This document shows, one piece after another, positions 8,545-17,853 of a stretch of 64,000 bases of DNA (position 1 is the stretch's first letter; each line of letters opens with the position of its first letter). The notes beneath the pieces were generated by a model. The model ran no database searches. It saw only the letters and a list, made by a program, of their open reading frames with translations, and had not been told where the DNA came from. A program made the position numbers and the translations under genes. Source of the stretch: Rhodocyclaceae bacterium (lineage in GTDB: Bacteria > Pseudomonadota > Gammaproteobacteria > Burkholderiales > Rhodocyclaceae); the NCBI GenBank assembly GCA_026646875.1, contig JAPKHL010000012.1, positions 1 to 64,000 of the forward strand, given 5' to 3'.

Positions 8545-10299
8545 TCAGCCGACAATGCCGCGCAGGCCAGTCGCGCCGGTCGGCAGCGCTGCCCGCCAAG
8601 GCACCAGCGCGCAGCGCGGAGCCAGCACCTCGGCGACACGCTGGATGAAGGGCCGCTCGTACTCGCCGCGCTGGGCGAGCAGCGGATCGCGCGTACCGCT
8701 GGCGAGCAGGCTCTGGTTGATGACCCAGGCGAACGGAGCGATCCCGGCCCGCGCAAGATCGGCCTGCAGACGCTCGGCTTCGTGCACGGGCGTCGCCTCG
8801 GCGAGAGTGACGACAAGGATGCGGGTGTACGCCGGGTCGCGCAGGCGCGGCAGCAGCCGGGTCACCGCTTCCGGCATCTCGCCGCGGGTGCGCAGCACCT
8901 CGCGGTGATAGGCCTCGGCGGCATCGAGCAGCAACAACGTATGCCCTGTCGGCGCCGTATCGAGGACAACGAAACCGTCGCGGCCGCGATCGACCTCGCG
9001 CGCGAAGGCGCGGAATACGGCAATTTCCTCCGTGCAGGGCGAGCGCAGGTCTTCCTCGAGCAGCGCGCGACCCGCGACATCCAGGCTGGCGGAAGCCTTC
9101 TCCAACACCTCCGCGGCATATGCAGCCACCTCGCGCGCCGGATCGATGCGCCCGACGCTCAGCCGGGGCAGCGCCTCGCCCAGCGCCTCGGCCACATGCG
9201 CAGCCGGGTCGGTGGTCGACAGGTGCACGGCATGGCCCCGGTCGGCCAGCGCCACGGCAATGGCCGCGGCCACCGTGGTCTTGCCGACGCCGCCCTTGCC
9301 CATGGTCATGATCACGCCATGACCGGCGGCCGCCAGCGTATCGATCAGCGCAGCCAGCCCATCGGGCAGCGCAACGGTGCCCCCCTTGGCGGATACCGCC
9401 GGCGGCGCTTCGACACGCTCCGGATGGGCGACCAGACGGAGGGCGTCAAGCCCCACCGTGCCACGCGGCAGGAAGGGCACCACCGAGCGCGGCAAACCGC
9501 CGAGGCCGGCCGGCATGGCCAGCAACGCATCGCTGGCACGGCGGGAAAAGGCTTGCGCAATGCCATCGTCGCTCGGCCCCACGGAAAAGAGCCCGTTGAT
9601 CGCCAAGTGCAGATTGCCGATGCCCAGTGCCGCCAGCTCACTGCGCGTACGCTCCGCCTCCCGCAGCGCAGCGCTATCCGGCCGAGCGACGAGCACCACT
9701 GCGGTCGATGCAGGATCGGCAAGGCGCTCGACAGTGGCCGCATAGAGCGCCTTCTGCCTTTCCAGACCGGCCAGCGGCCCGAGACAGGATGCACCGCCGC
9801 TCGAAGAGGCGATGAAACCGCTCCACGCCGAAGGCAGCGTCAGAAGACGCAGCGTGTGCCCCGTGGGCGCGGTGTCGAAGATCACGTGATCGAAGCCATC
9901 CGTCGCCTCCGGCGAACCGAGCAGCCGGGAAAACTCGTCGAAGGCGGCGATCTCCACGGTGCATGCACCGGAAAACTGCTCCTCCATGCTCTGGATGGCC
10001 GCCGCCGGGAGAATGCCGCGATAGGGCGCGACCATGCGTTCGCGGTAATCGCGCGCCGCAGCCTCGGGATCGATGTTCAGCGCGAACAGTCCGGACACCC
10101 CGGCGACCGCCGTCGGCGTCCGCCCGAGCGGCGTACCGAGCACCTCGTCGAGATTGGAGGCCGGATCGGTCGAAACGATCAGCACGCGCCGGCCGGTCTC
10201 GGCCAGCGCCAGGCCGGCGGCGCAGGACAGCGAGGTCTTGCCGACGCCGCCCTTGCCGGTGAAGAAGAGATGGCGGGTACGCAGCTCGGGCAAGGTCAT
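8545..10299 (-). CDS. arsA: Arsenite-transporting ATPase ArsA
   Basis: The 584-residue protein contains two homologous halves, each with a deviant Walker A (GKGGVGKTS near residue 15, GKGGVGKTT near 330) and a DTAPTGHT signature. That is the duplicated ArsA layout. The family ATPase powers arsenite export through a membrane carrier and receives As(III) from ArsD. ATG at 10299 overlaps the arsD stop by one base (TGATG); the track start at 10653 lies inside arsD in another frame. Cysteines in SGACTVE and RSPCTEE match the usual metalloid-site positions. Family and role are near certain. Confidence 0.95.
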   Translation of the reverse strand: MTLPELRTRHLFFTGKGGVGKTSLSCAAGLALAETGRRVLIVSTDPASNLDEVLGTPLGRTPTAVAGVSGLFALNIDPEAAARDYRERMVAPYRGILPAAAIQSMEEQFSGACTVEIAAFDEFSRLLGSPEATDGFDHVIFDTAPTGHTLRLLTLPSAWSGFIASSSGGASCLGPLAGLERQKALYAATVERLADPASTAVVLVARPDSAALREAERTRSELAALGIGNLHLAINGLFSVGPSDDGIAQAFSRRASDALLAMPAGLGGLPRSVVPFLPRGTVGLDALRLVAHPERVEAPPAVSAKGGTVALPDGLAALIDTLAAAGHGVIMTMGKGGVGKTTVAAAIAVALADRGHAVHLSTTDPAAHVAEALGEALPRLSVGRIDPAREVAAYAAEVLEKASASLDVAGRALLEEDLRSPCTEEIAVFRAFAREVDRGRDGFVVLDTAPTGHTLLLLDAAEAYHREVLRTRGEMPEAVTRLLPRLRDPAYTRILVVTLAEATPVHEAERLQADLARAGIAPFAWVINQSLLASGTRDPLLAQRGEYERPFIQRVAEVLAPRCALVPWRAALPTGATGLRGIVG

Positions 10300-10685
10300 C
10301 AGCAGCAACCCGACTTCGGCGTGCAGCAGCGCCCCGTCCCGGCAGGTTTCTCCCCGCCCGCCGCCCGCGCCGCATCGCCTCCGGCCGACAGGCCGAGTTT
10401 CTGCGCCAACTGTGCACGCGACGGATAGAGCCCGGTGCTCGCGACCTGCCCATCGATGACAACGACCGGCAGCCGATCCATGCCGGCTTCCATCTCCTTC
10501 AGCACCGCCGGATTGGCGGCAAAGGCCTGCGGCGCCTGTCCGAGGTTGTGGCGGGAAACGGCAACGCCCTGTGCCTCGACCCATTGCAGGTCTGCCGCGA
10601 ACTGCGCCAGCACCGGATCGACCTCCACTCCGCAAACACCGGTCGAGCAGCACATGGCGGGATCGAACACTTCGAGTTTTCTCAT
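10299..10685 (-). CDS. arsD: Arsenite metallochaperone/repressor ArsD
   Basis: The 128-residue protein carries the ArsD cysteine set: CC plus a nearby C at the N terminus (MCCSTGVCG) and two C-terminal vicinal pairs (GRCCTPKSGCC). ArsD binds As(III) and hands it to ArsA, and can weakly repress ars genes. It sits between acr3 (24 bp upstream, with a clear AAGGAG) and arsA (one-base overlap). It is full length, and the extra cysteine pairs are intact. Confidence 0.95.
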   Translation of the reverse strand: MRKLEVFDPAMCCSTGVCGVEVDPVLAQFAADLQWVEAQGVAVSRHNLGQAPQAFAANPAVLKEMEAGMDRLPVVVIDGQVASTGLYPSRAQLAQKLGLSAGGDAARAAGGEKPAGTGRCCTPKSGCC

Positions 10686-10709
10686 GATTTTTCTCCTTGG
10701 AAATTCATG

Positions 10710-11780
10710 TCAGCGGTTTCCTTCGTACCAGTTCCGGGTGGAATTGACCATGCGCACCAGCCACAGCATCACCGGCACCTCGATCAGCACGCCGACCACG
10801 GTGGCCAGCGCAGCGCCGGAATCGAAACCGTAGAGGACGATGGCCACGGCCACCGCCAGCTCGAAGAAATTCGAGGCGCCGATCATCGTCGATGGCCCGG
10901 CGATGTTGTGCGCCACGCGGAAACGGCGGTTCAGCCAGTAGCCGAGTCCGGCGATGAACAGCCCCTGCAGCAGGATGGGCACGGCAAGCATGGCGATGAT
11001 CAGCGGCTGCGCGGCGATGGCTTCGCCCTGAAAGGCGAAGAGCAGCAGCAGCGTGGCCAGCAGCGCCACCATCGTGAACGGCGCGATGCGCGCCACCGCC
11101 GCCTGGAAGAGCGCCTCGCCGCGCGCCATGAAATGCCGGCGCAGCCCCTGCGCGATGGCCAGCGGAATGACGATGTAAACCACCACCGAGAGCAGCAGCG
11201 TATCCCACGGCACCGGGATGGCCGACACGCCGAGCAGGAAGGCAACGATGGGCGCGAAGGCAAAGACCATCACCAGATCGTTGAGCGCCACCTGCGAAAT
11301 GGTGAAATTGGCATCGCCGCGACACAGATTGCTCCACACGAAGACCATTGCCGTGCACGGCGCGGCGCCAAGCAGGATCAATCCGGCGATGTAGCTGTCG
11401 AGCTGCTCCGCCGGCAGCCAGGGCGCGAAAACGTGGCGGATGAACAGCCAGCCCAGCGCAGCCATGGTGAAGGGCTTCACCGCCCAATTCACGAACAGCG
11501 TGATGCCGATGCTCGCTCCCTGCTTGCGCACCTCGTGCAGCGAAGCGAAATCGATCTTCATCAGCATCGGAACGATCATCACCCAGATCAGCAGCCCCAC
11601 CGGCAGATTGACCTGCGCCACCTCCATCCGCCCCACGGCCTGGAAAAAGGCCGGCGCCAGCTGACCAAGCGCGATTCCCGCACCGATGCAGAGCACCACC
11701 CACAAACTCAGCCAGCGCTCGAAGACGCCGATCGGAGCCCCCACGGCCGCCCGCGCCGCACGCTCGCACTGCACGCTCAT
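10710..11780 (-). CDS. acr3: Arsenite efflux permease, ACR3 family
   Basis: The 356-residue protein has about ten membrane helices and the ACR3 signature regions GAAPCTAMVFVWS (with the essential cysteine) and FNF-like ASNFFELAVAVAI. It exports arsenite across the inner membrane, here probably energised by ArsA. ATG at 11780 overlaps the stop of the upstream ArsR-ArsC gene by four bases. The track starts at 12177 and 12260 are shadows or extensions. The combination of ACR3 with ArsA/ArsD, rather than ArsB, is well known in betaproteobacteria. Confidence 0.95.
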   Translation of the reverse strand: MSVQCERAARAAVGAPIGVFERWLSLWVVLCIGAGIALGQLAPAFFQAVGRMEVAQVNLPVGLLIWVMIVPMLMKIDFASLHEVRKQGASIGITLFVNWAVKPFTMAALGWLFIRHVFAPWLPAEQLDSYIAGLILLGAAPCTAMVFVWSNLCRGDANFTISQVALNDLVMVFAFAPIVAFLLGVSAIPVPWDTLLLSVVVYIVIPLAIAQGLRRHFMARGEALFQAAVARIAPFTMVALLATLLLLFAFQGEAIAAQPLIIAMLAVPILLQGLFIAGLGYWLNRRFRVAHNIAGPSTMIGASNFFELAVAVAIVLYGFDSGAALATVVGVLIEVPVMLWLVRMVNSTRNWYEGNR

Positions 11781-12610
11781 TGCCCGCCCTCCTCCGCATG
11801 GATCCTGCGCGCGGCGGCCTGCACCTCCGCCGCCGGCATGCGCTCCAGCGGCAGCGCGAGAAACGCCGAAATCCGGCGCACCAGCTGCGCGTAGGCCGTC
11901 TCGAACGCCGCGCGGCGGGCCGCCAGCGGCTCGACATGCGCCGGATCGGGAATCGCCCAGTGCGCCGTGGCCGGATGCCCCGGCCACACCGGGCAGGCCT
12001 CGCCCGCCGCGCTGGCGCACACGGTGAAGATGAAATCCATGCGCGGCGCCTCCGGCGTGGCGAACTCCGTCCACGACTTGCTGCGCGCCTCGGGCAACGG
12101 CACTCCGTGCCGCGCCAGCGTTTCCAGCGCCACCGGATTGACCGTGCCGGACGGCTGGCTGCCCGCCGAAAAGGCACGCACGCGCCCCGGCCGCGACTGG
12201 TTGCCGAGATGATTGAACAACGCCTCGCCGAGAATCGAGCGGGCGGAATTGCCGGTGCACAGCACCAGGATGTTGAAGACAGGCAAGGCAGGCATCGAGC
12301 AGTCCTTGGGCAGACAGAGTTCGGGATGACCGTGGCAGCAGTCCTCGGTCAGGAAGGCAAGCAGCGCGTTGATGCCGGCCATGGCCGCCCGGTAGCGCAC
12401 GTAACGCCCCTCCTGCGCCATGCTGACCAGCCCCGCCTGCGCCAGCGTCTTGAGATGGAAGGACAGCGTCGGCGCCGGCAACGCCAGCTGTTCGGCAATC
12501 GCCCCCGCCGTCATCCCCTCGGGCCCATGGCGAACCAGCAGACGGAAAACGGACAGACGGCTCTCCTGAGCCAGCGCGGACAGCGCAGTGACGGCGGCTT
12601 TTGATTCCAT
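11777..12610 (-). CDS. ArsR repressor fused to thioredoxin-coupled arsenate reductase
   Basis: Residues 1-95 form an ArsR-type winged helix (SALAQESRLSVFRLL, LSFHLKTLAQAGLV) with a CC and further cysteines just after it (EDCCHGHPELC) that could sense As(III). From about residue 110 a low-molecular-weight-phosphatase-type arsenate reductase follows, with the catalytic loop VLCTGNSARS. One polypeptide thus both senses arsenite and reduces arsenate. ATG 12610 is preferred; the track start 12646 is a TTG. Upstream there is only a weak GGAA, and the operator sits two bases before the ATG. This is the first gene of the ars operon. Confidence 0.85.
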   Translation of the reverse strand: MESKAAVTALSALAQESRLSVFRLLVRHGPEGMTAGAIAEQLALPAPTLSFHLKTLAQAGLVSMAQEGRYVRYRAAMAGINALLAFLTEDCCHGHPELCLPKDCSMPALPVFNILVLCTGNSARSILGEALFNHLGNQSRPGRVRAFSAGSQPSGTVNPVALETLARHGVPLPEARSKSWTEFATPEAPRMDFIFTVCASAAGEACPVWPGHPATAHWAIPDPAHVEPLAARRAAFETAYAQLVRRISAFLALPLERMPAAEVQAAARRIHAEEGGQ

Positions 12611-12612
12611 GA

Positions 12613-12628
12613 TTCCAATATTATGGAA
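12613..12628 (-). promoter_or_regulatory. Probable ArsR operator
   Basis: TTCCA-TAATAT-TGGAA is an inverted repeat with 5-bp arms ending two bases before the chosen ATG of the ArsR-ArsC gene. The position and AT-rich centre fit autorepression by the ArsR domain. Confidence 0.55.
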
Positions 12629-12669
12629 ATGATTGGCGATGGGCAAGGGGTGAATTTGATGTTTCGGCC

Positions 12670-12858
12670 CAAGGCTCGATCCCGAGCGACGAAGGGCCGA
12701 TGAAACTCTTCTATCTGGCCCTACGCAACATCAGCCAGAAATGGACGATGCCGATTCGGGATTGGAAAGCCTCGCTGACTCACTTTACTATCCAGCTCGA
12801 TGAACGGATTCCACAGCGCGATTTGAAACCCCGTTTACACATAGATTCGGACAGGCAC
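12670..12858 (+). mobile_element. 3' remnant of an IS256-family transposase and right end
   Basis: Translation from about 12670 reads GSIPSDEGPMKLFYLALRN followed by ISQKWTMPIRDWK and FTIQLDERIP. This is the conserved C-terminal end of Mutator/IS256-type transposases. The catalytic part and left end are missing. A stretch at 12833-12858 (TTTACAC...TTCGGACAGGCAC) resembles an IS256-type terminal repeat, an inference from memory of such ends. The track ORF 12700-12891 is this fragment, not a functional small gene. The scar lies exactly between the ars operon and the lower-GC helicase cassette. Confidence 0.75.
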
Positions 12859-12891
12859 CAACTAGATTCCAGCCCTACTTCGGAGATCTGA

Positions 12892-15800
12892 ATGCAGCCC
12901 GGCGACAAAGTCCGCTTGAAGGCCAACCCGGGCAGGGTTGGCATCCTCGGTAACGAAACCGATGGCCCACCGCATCGATTCCGAGTTCTAGTCACCTTCA
13001 CAGACGGTGAAGAGCAGTTCGTACTCAAGAACTCGCTCGAGAAGGTCGACCGGGCATCGGCCGGCCCTTATGCAATGGTGGCCAGTGGTCGTTACGGCCG
13101 AGTCGAGGATCTCCGTGGTGCGATCACGTATTACCGGCTGAGCGGTCGACTAGCAAACCTCATCTACAGCCTGAACACGACGAACACGCAGTTCCTTGCC
13201 TACCAGTTCAAGCCTGTACTGCAGTTCCTCGACTCGCCGTCGAACGGCATCCTCATAGCGGACGAGGTCGGCCTCGGCAAGACCATCGAGGCCGGCCTGA
13301 TCTGGACGGAGCTCCGCGCCCGTGTCGATGCGAAGCGCCTCTTGGTGATCTGTCCCGCGATGCTTCGCGAAAAGTGGAAGGCCGAACTCTCCGAGCGCTT
13401 CGGGGTGAGCGCGGAGATCGTCGATGCACGCGGCCTGCTCGACCACCTGCAGAGCGCACGAGAACGCCCCCAGCAACAGTTCGCGCTGATCGCCAGCATG
13501 CAGGGTTTGCGCCCGGCCAAGGGCTGGAATGACGATGAGGAGCCCTCCCAGGCAACCACTGCAAAGCTGGCGCGCTTTCTGAACGAGGCGGACCTCGAAG
13601 AGCCCCTGCTCGACATGCTGATCATCGACGAGGCGCACTACCTGCGAAACGACGAAACGGCTACCCATCGTCTGGCCCGGCTGCTTCGTCCAGTCGTGCA
13701 GAGCATGGTGATGCTGTCGGCGACACCGATCCAGTTGCGGAGCGACGATCTTTTCAACCTGCTCAACCTGATCGACGAGGACTCCTTCCCCTTCCCCACC
13801 TCGTTCCAATACTCCCTGCAGGAAAACGCACCGATCGTCGCCTTGCGCGACCGGATCCTGAGTCACGTGGTCACGCCCACGGATTTCGTAGAGACCTTGC
13901 GTGAGGCAGTTGGTGGTCGCATCTTCGGCGACAACGCTCAGCTCGAGCACCTCATCAATCATCCGCCCTCTGCCGAGGACCTTTCCTCGCCGCGCGGACG
14001 CTCAGAAATTGCCGATCAGCTGGACCGAATCAACCCGCTGACCAAGGTCGTCACGCGAACCCTGAAACGCGACGTGCAGGAAATGCGCGTGCAGCGAGAT
14101 CCGGTGACGGTCCGCGTAGAGATGAACCCGATCGAGCGCGAGTTCTACGATCAAGTGACCGAGGCGGTTCGCGAGTTCTGCGCGCGCATCGACATCTCTG
14201 AAGGCTTCATGCTGACGATTCCGCAGCGCCAGTTGTCCAGCTGCGTGGCAGCCGCGTGCAAGGGTTGGCTCGATCGCACGGAAGTCGATGACGAAGAGCT
14301 TGCAAGCGAGGTCTTCGAGCTCTACGGCGATGCCGAGGACAACGAGAAACGCCCGAACCTTGGCGCCCTATTGCGAACACTCGTGGGCATTGCACGACGC
14401 GTTGGCGACCACACGGCACTCGAATCGGTGGACAGCAAGTACGACATGCTGGTCCGCAACCTGAAGCAATACTGGGCTGCTTACCCCGGCAAGAAGATCG
14501 TTCTGTTCTCCTTCTACCGCAACACGCTCCACTACCTCGCACGCCGGCTGGCAGCAGAAGGGATCCAGTCTGCAGTGCTTCACGGCGGGATGGACAAGCA
14601 TGGCGTGCTGCGGCACTTCGAGTCGACCGAAGGCCCCGACATCCTGATTTCTTCAGAGGTCGCTTCCGAGGGCGTGGACCTCCAGTTCTCCAGCCTGCTC
14701 ATCAACTACGACCTGCCCTGGAACCCCGCCCGGATCGAACAGCGCATTGGTCGTATCGACCGGATCGGACAGGAAGCCGAGAAGATCCTGATCTGGAATT
14801 TCATCTACACGCACACGATTGATGAACGGATCTACGACCGACTGCTGGAGCGCCTCGACATTTTCCGCCAGGCGCTCGGCAGCATGGAGGCGATGCTGGG
14901 CACCGAGATCCGCACGCTGAGCTACGAGCTGCTATCGCACAAGCTCACACCGGAGCAGGAGCAGGAACGCATCGACCGCGCCAGTCTTGCCATCGAGCGA
15001 GTGAGCAGGCAGCAGGCGCTGCTGGAAGAGGAAGCCACCCAGCTGATCGCCCATGGCGACTTCATCCAGAACAAGGTACGGGCCGCCAAGGAGTTGGGTC
15101 GCTTCATCCGAGGCGAAGATCTGCTCGCCTACGTGAAGGATTTTCTCGAGCGTGAGTTTCCCGGGACGCGTTTGCTTGCGGACGATGACAACGAGCTCGA
15201 GCATGTCATCGAGATCTCGACCGAGGCCCGCGTCGCTTTCTCCGAGTTTCTCCAGCAACAACGGCTTCAGGGCGCAACGCGCCTCCTTGGTGCCGCACCG
15301 CCAAGGCTCATCTTCGAGAACCGTCATGGGCGGAACCCGTCCGGAAAGGAACGGATCACGCAAGATCATCCGCTCGTGCGCTTCGTGGCGGATGAGTTGA
15401 AGAAGGGTGGAAAGGGGCCGCTCTACAGCCCGGTTGCGGCGGTGGAAATCCTGGGCAACACGGTTGGAAACATCGAGCGCGACATCTACGTCTATGCGAT
15501 CGCACGCTGGACCGTCTCGGGTGCCCGCGACATCGAGCGGCTGGAGTATCTGGTCCAGCGGCTTGCGGACGGTTGGTTGCTCGACGGCGAGCAGGCGGAG
15601 TTTCTCGTGAATGCCGCCGGTCTCCAGGGCCGGGACTGGCTGGGCGCAAGCACAAGCCTGAACCATGCGCACACCGCCGGGGTGCTCGACGACTGCCGTG
15701 CCGAGCTCGAAGAGCGTTTTCGCGCATTTCGTGACGCACAGATCCGCGAAAACCGAGATCGCGTCAGCTTCATGGTGAACACCCTTCGGCATCACCTGGA

Positions 15801-16005
15801 TAACCAGCGCAGGCGCTTCCACGAACGAATCGAGAAGTATCGACTGCACGGTACCGACAAGCAGAGGCGACTGATTCCAGCGGAAGAGGGCCGGCTCAAG
15901 AAGCTCACCCAGCGCATCGAGGCACGGATCGCTGAGTTGCGCCTGAAGGAGTCGATCCAGGCCCACGACAGCATGGTGTCAGGCGGCGTCATCCGAGTGG
16001 TCTGA
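12892..16005 (+). CDS. SNF2/RapA-type helicase-like ATPase, candidate defence protein
   Basis: The 1037-residue protein starts with a small beta-rich domain (MQPGDKVRLKANPGRVG). It has a complete SF2/SNF2 core: motif I DEVGLGKTIEAG (about residue 124), II IIDEAHY (about 244), III MLSATPIQ (about 274) and VI QRIGRIDRIGQ (about 615-625). A long C-terminal region rich in charged helices (about 680-1037) follows. Such proteins translocate on double-stranded DNA or displace bound proteins. The layout is like RapA and the DISARM DrmD helicase, but no methylase or other DISARM gene is nearby. It is 24 bp upstream of an Hsp70/actin-fold gene. GC content is visibly lower than in neighbours, suggesting transfer. 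Confidence 0.85.
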   Translation: MQPGDKVRLKANPGRVGILGNETDGPPHRFRVLVTFTDGEEQFVLKNSLEKVDRASAGPYAMVASGRYGRVEDLRGAITYYRLSGRLANLIYSLNTTNTQFLAYQFKPVLQFLDSPSNGILIADEVGLGKTIEAGLIWTELRARVDAKRLLVICPAMLREKWKAELSERFGVSAEIVDARGLLDHLQSARERPQQQFALIASMQGLRPAKGWNDDEEPSQATTAKLARFLNEADLEEPLLDMLIIDEAHYLRNDETATHRLARLLRPVVQSMVMLSATPIQLRSDDLFNLLNLIDEDSFPFPTSFQYSLQENAPIVALRDRILSHVVTPTDFVETLREAVGGRIFGDNAQLEHLINHPPSAEDLSSPRGRSEIADQLDRINPLTKVVTRTLKRDVQEMRVQRDPVTVRVEMNPIEREFYDQVTEAVREFCARIDISEGFMLTIPQRQLSSCVAAACKGWLDRTEVDDEELASEVFELYGDAEDNEKRPNLGALLRTLVGIARRVGDHTALESVDSKYDMLVRNLKQYWAAYPGKKIVLFSFYRNTLHYLARRLAAEGIQSAVLHGGMDKHGVLRHFESTEGPDILISSEVASEGVDLQFSSLLINYDLPWNPARIEQRIGRIDRIGQEAEKILIWNFIYTHTIDERIYDRLLERLDIFRQALGSMEAMLGTEIRTLSYELLSHKLTPEQEQERIDRASLAIERVSRQQALLEEEATQLIAHGDFIQNKVRAAKELGRFIRGEDLLAYVKDFLEREFPGTRLLADDDNELEHVIEISTEARVAFSEFLQQQRLQGATRLLGAAPPRLIFENRHGRNPSGKERITQDHPLVRFVADELKKGGKGPLYSPVAAVEILGNTVGNIERDIYVYAIARWTVSGARDIERLEYLVQRLADGWLLDGEQAEFLVNAAGLQGRDWLGASTSLNHAHTAGVLDDCRAELEERFRAFRDAQIRENRDRVSFMVNTLRHHLDNQRRRFHERIEKYRLHGTDKQRRLIPAEEGRLKKLTQRIEARIAELRLKESIQAHDSMVSGGVIRVV

Positions 16006-16029
16006 ACCGGCACGAAAAGGGAGAAGAAG

Positions 16030-17853
16030 ATGGCTGGCCAGATGGCAGAACTGTTGAAGAAGGCCTTTGCAGAGAAGGGCGTGCAGCTTCCAGGCGCCAA
16101 GGTCGAGACCCGAAAGGTTCTCCCAACCGGCAGTGGCGAGTCATCACAGCACACGGGCCAAAGCGCGGAAACACCGACGGTATCGCCCCCGGCGGGCCCC
16201 AAGGCACCCACGGCACCCAAGGAAGGAAAGAGATCCGACCCGATCGCCGAGGCTTGCAAGAAGTGGCGTGCGGAGCATCCGGTGGCTCGCGCAAAGGCGC
16301 CAGTCAAATCGTCTCAAAGGGCCGCTCCCCTCGCTTGCTACGACTCGTCACCCGTGCGTGCTGGCAAATCACCCGAAGGCAAGGTGTCGCCCTATGAGGT
16401 TCGCCTCGGCTCCGCCGCAAGGCTTGCGCTCACCCTCGACGAACAGGTCGAGCTCGAAGTGCTGGATGTATACGAGGAGTTGGGACGGAGCAGCCAGTGC
16501 TGCCACGAGACGGCGGATGACGAGCATCTGATCGCCATGGGGGTCGATTTCGGGACGTCGAGCATCAAGGTGGTGATCGGCGACCCTGCCCTTGGCAAAG
16601 CCTTCGCAGTACCGTTCACAACGGCAAGCGATGTCGCCCGGTATCTCCTGCCGACCCGCTTGCACGAATCGGCAGGACGGTTCTCCTTGTGCGAAGGAGA
16701 AGAAACACATCGCGACCTGAAACTCGCATTGATTGCGAACCCCGGCGATCTGGTGTTGCGCGAGCGCGTGTCCGCCATGCTCGCCCTGGTCATCAGGCAA
16801 GCTCGGGGCTGGCTGTTCGCAACGCATGCCGACGTCTTCGCCCGAACCCGGCTCCTGTGGAAGCTCTCGATTGGCCTGCCCGTCGCCCACCACCTGGACG
16901 ATGAGCTGACTCAGACCTTCAACGATGTAGCGCACGTGGCCTGGCTTGCAGCGTGCATGCCGCGAGATATCTCACGCGCATCAATCGCAGCAGCAAGGGA
17001 TCGCAAGCACGAAATCGCGGCAGCCCCCGAGTGCATGTCGGAGGACGAGGATGTCGAGATTAGCGTCGTCCCGGAGATCGCCGCGCAGATCTTCGGCTTC
17101 GTGAATTCGAGCCGTTTCAATCGTAGGGAGCAGAACATCTACCTGATGGTGGACGTCGGCGCCGGCTCGGTCGATTCATCGCTGTTCCACGTCAAGCCGG
17201 CGCGCGGGGGAAAATGGGACTTCGAATTTTTCACCTCGATCGTCGAACCGCACGGCGTCATGAACCTCCATCGTCATCGTGTGGGGTGGTGGGAAGAGGC
17301 GCTTTCGCAGTGCAGCGAACCTAAGGCTGGACTCATCTCGAGCGCGCTGGCAGAGCACAAGTATCCGACGGATCGGACCGTCGCTCTCCCGAGTCGATTC
17401 ACTCGCTACGTCCATGATGCGAAGGTGTTCTTACGCAAGCCCTCGGACGACCCCGACGACACCTTCTTCCAGAAAAAGGTGGTCAGCCAGGTGCGCGGCA
17501 AGAGCTACTGGCGAGCATGGAAAGATGGGCATCTCACCCCCGCACAGCTGATCGGCGTACCTGCGTTCTATTGCGGAGGCGGCATGCGTATGGAGTTCTA
17601 CAGCAAGCTGCAAAACCAGATGCAGTCGATGCCTGGCTACAGTTGGCTCAGGGCTGAACCCAGGCGAGTCGAGTTGCCGAAGAACCTCGAGGCCCCAGGG
17701 CTTCACCGAAGCAATTACGATCGGATGACCGTCGCCTATGGCCTCAGCTTTCTGGAGGTTGGAACAGTCACTAAAGCAGTTCCGCCCCCGAAGCTTCCCT
17801 TGAAGCAAGAGACATCCTGGACAGAGAACTATGTCGGGAAGGAACACTGCTGA
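16030..17853 (+). CDS. Hsp70/actin-fold ATPase paired with the SNF2 helicase
   Basis: The 607-residue protein has a proline- and lysine-rich, probably flexible N-terminal ~165 residues. An ASKHA-type ATPase follows: phosphate-1 loop MGVDFGTSSIKVVIGD (about 170-185), phosphate-2 loop MVDVGAGSVDSSLF (about 372-386) and an adenosine-type motif (FYCGGGMRM, about 516). The Hsp70 substrate-binding domain is absent. It follows the helicase gene by 24 bp with an AGGGAGAAG ribosome site, so the two are translated from one message. I cannot name a characterised family. A regulatory or assembly ATPase for the helicase is the simplest inference. Confidence 0.75.
   Translation: MAGQMAELLKKAFAEKGVQLPGAKVETRKVLPTGSGESSQHTGQSAETPTVSPPAGPKAPTAPKEGKRSDPIAEACKKWRAEHPVARAKAPVKSSQRAAPLACYDSSPVRAGKSPEGKVSPYEVRLGSAARLALTLDEQVELEVLDVYEELGRSSQCCHETADDEHLIAMGVDFGTSSIKVVIGDPALGKAFAVPFTTASDVARYLLPTRLHESAGRFSLCEGEETHRDLKLALIANPGDLVLRERVSAMLALVIRQARGWLFATHADVFARTRLLWKLSIGLPVAHHLDDELTQTFNDVAHVAWLAACMPRDISRASIAAARDRKHEIAAAPECMSEDEDVEISVVPEIAAQIFGFVNSSRFNRREQNIYLMVDVGAGSVDSSLFHVKPARGGKWDFEFFTSIVEPHGVMNLHRHRVGWWEEALSQCSEPKAGLISSALAEHKYPTDRTVALPSRFTRYVHDAKVFLRKPSDDPDDTFFQKKVVSQVRGKSYWRAWKDGHLTPAQLIGVPAFYCGGGMRMEFYSKLQNQMQSMPGYSWLRAEPRRVELPKNLEAPGLHRSNYDRMTVAYGLSFLEVGTVTKAVPPPKLPLKQETSWTENYVGKEHC

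Noticed and set aside
12700-12891. A 63-residue independent small gene
   Set aside because: Its sequence is the tail of an IS256-type transposase and continues upstream of the ATG in the same frame, so it is a remnant.
12892-16005. The RNA-polymerase recycling factor RapA
   Set aside because: The helicase core is RapA-like, but the linked Hsp70-fold gene, lower GC content and island setting do not fit a housekeeping rapA. A distant relationship is still possible.
12892-17853. A DISARM system
   Set aside because: DISARM needs drmA/drmB and a DNA methylase; none is present on either side.
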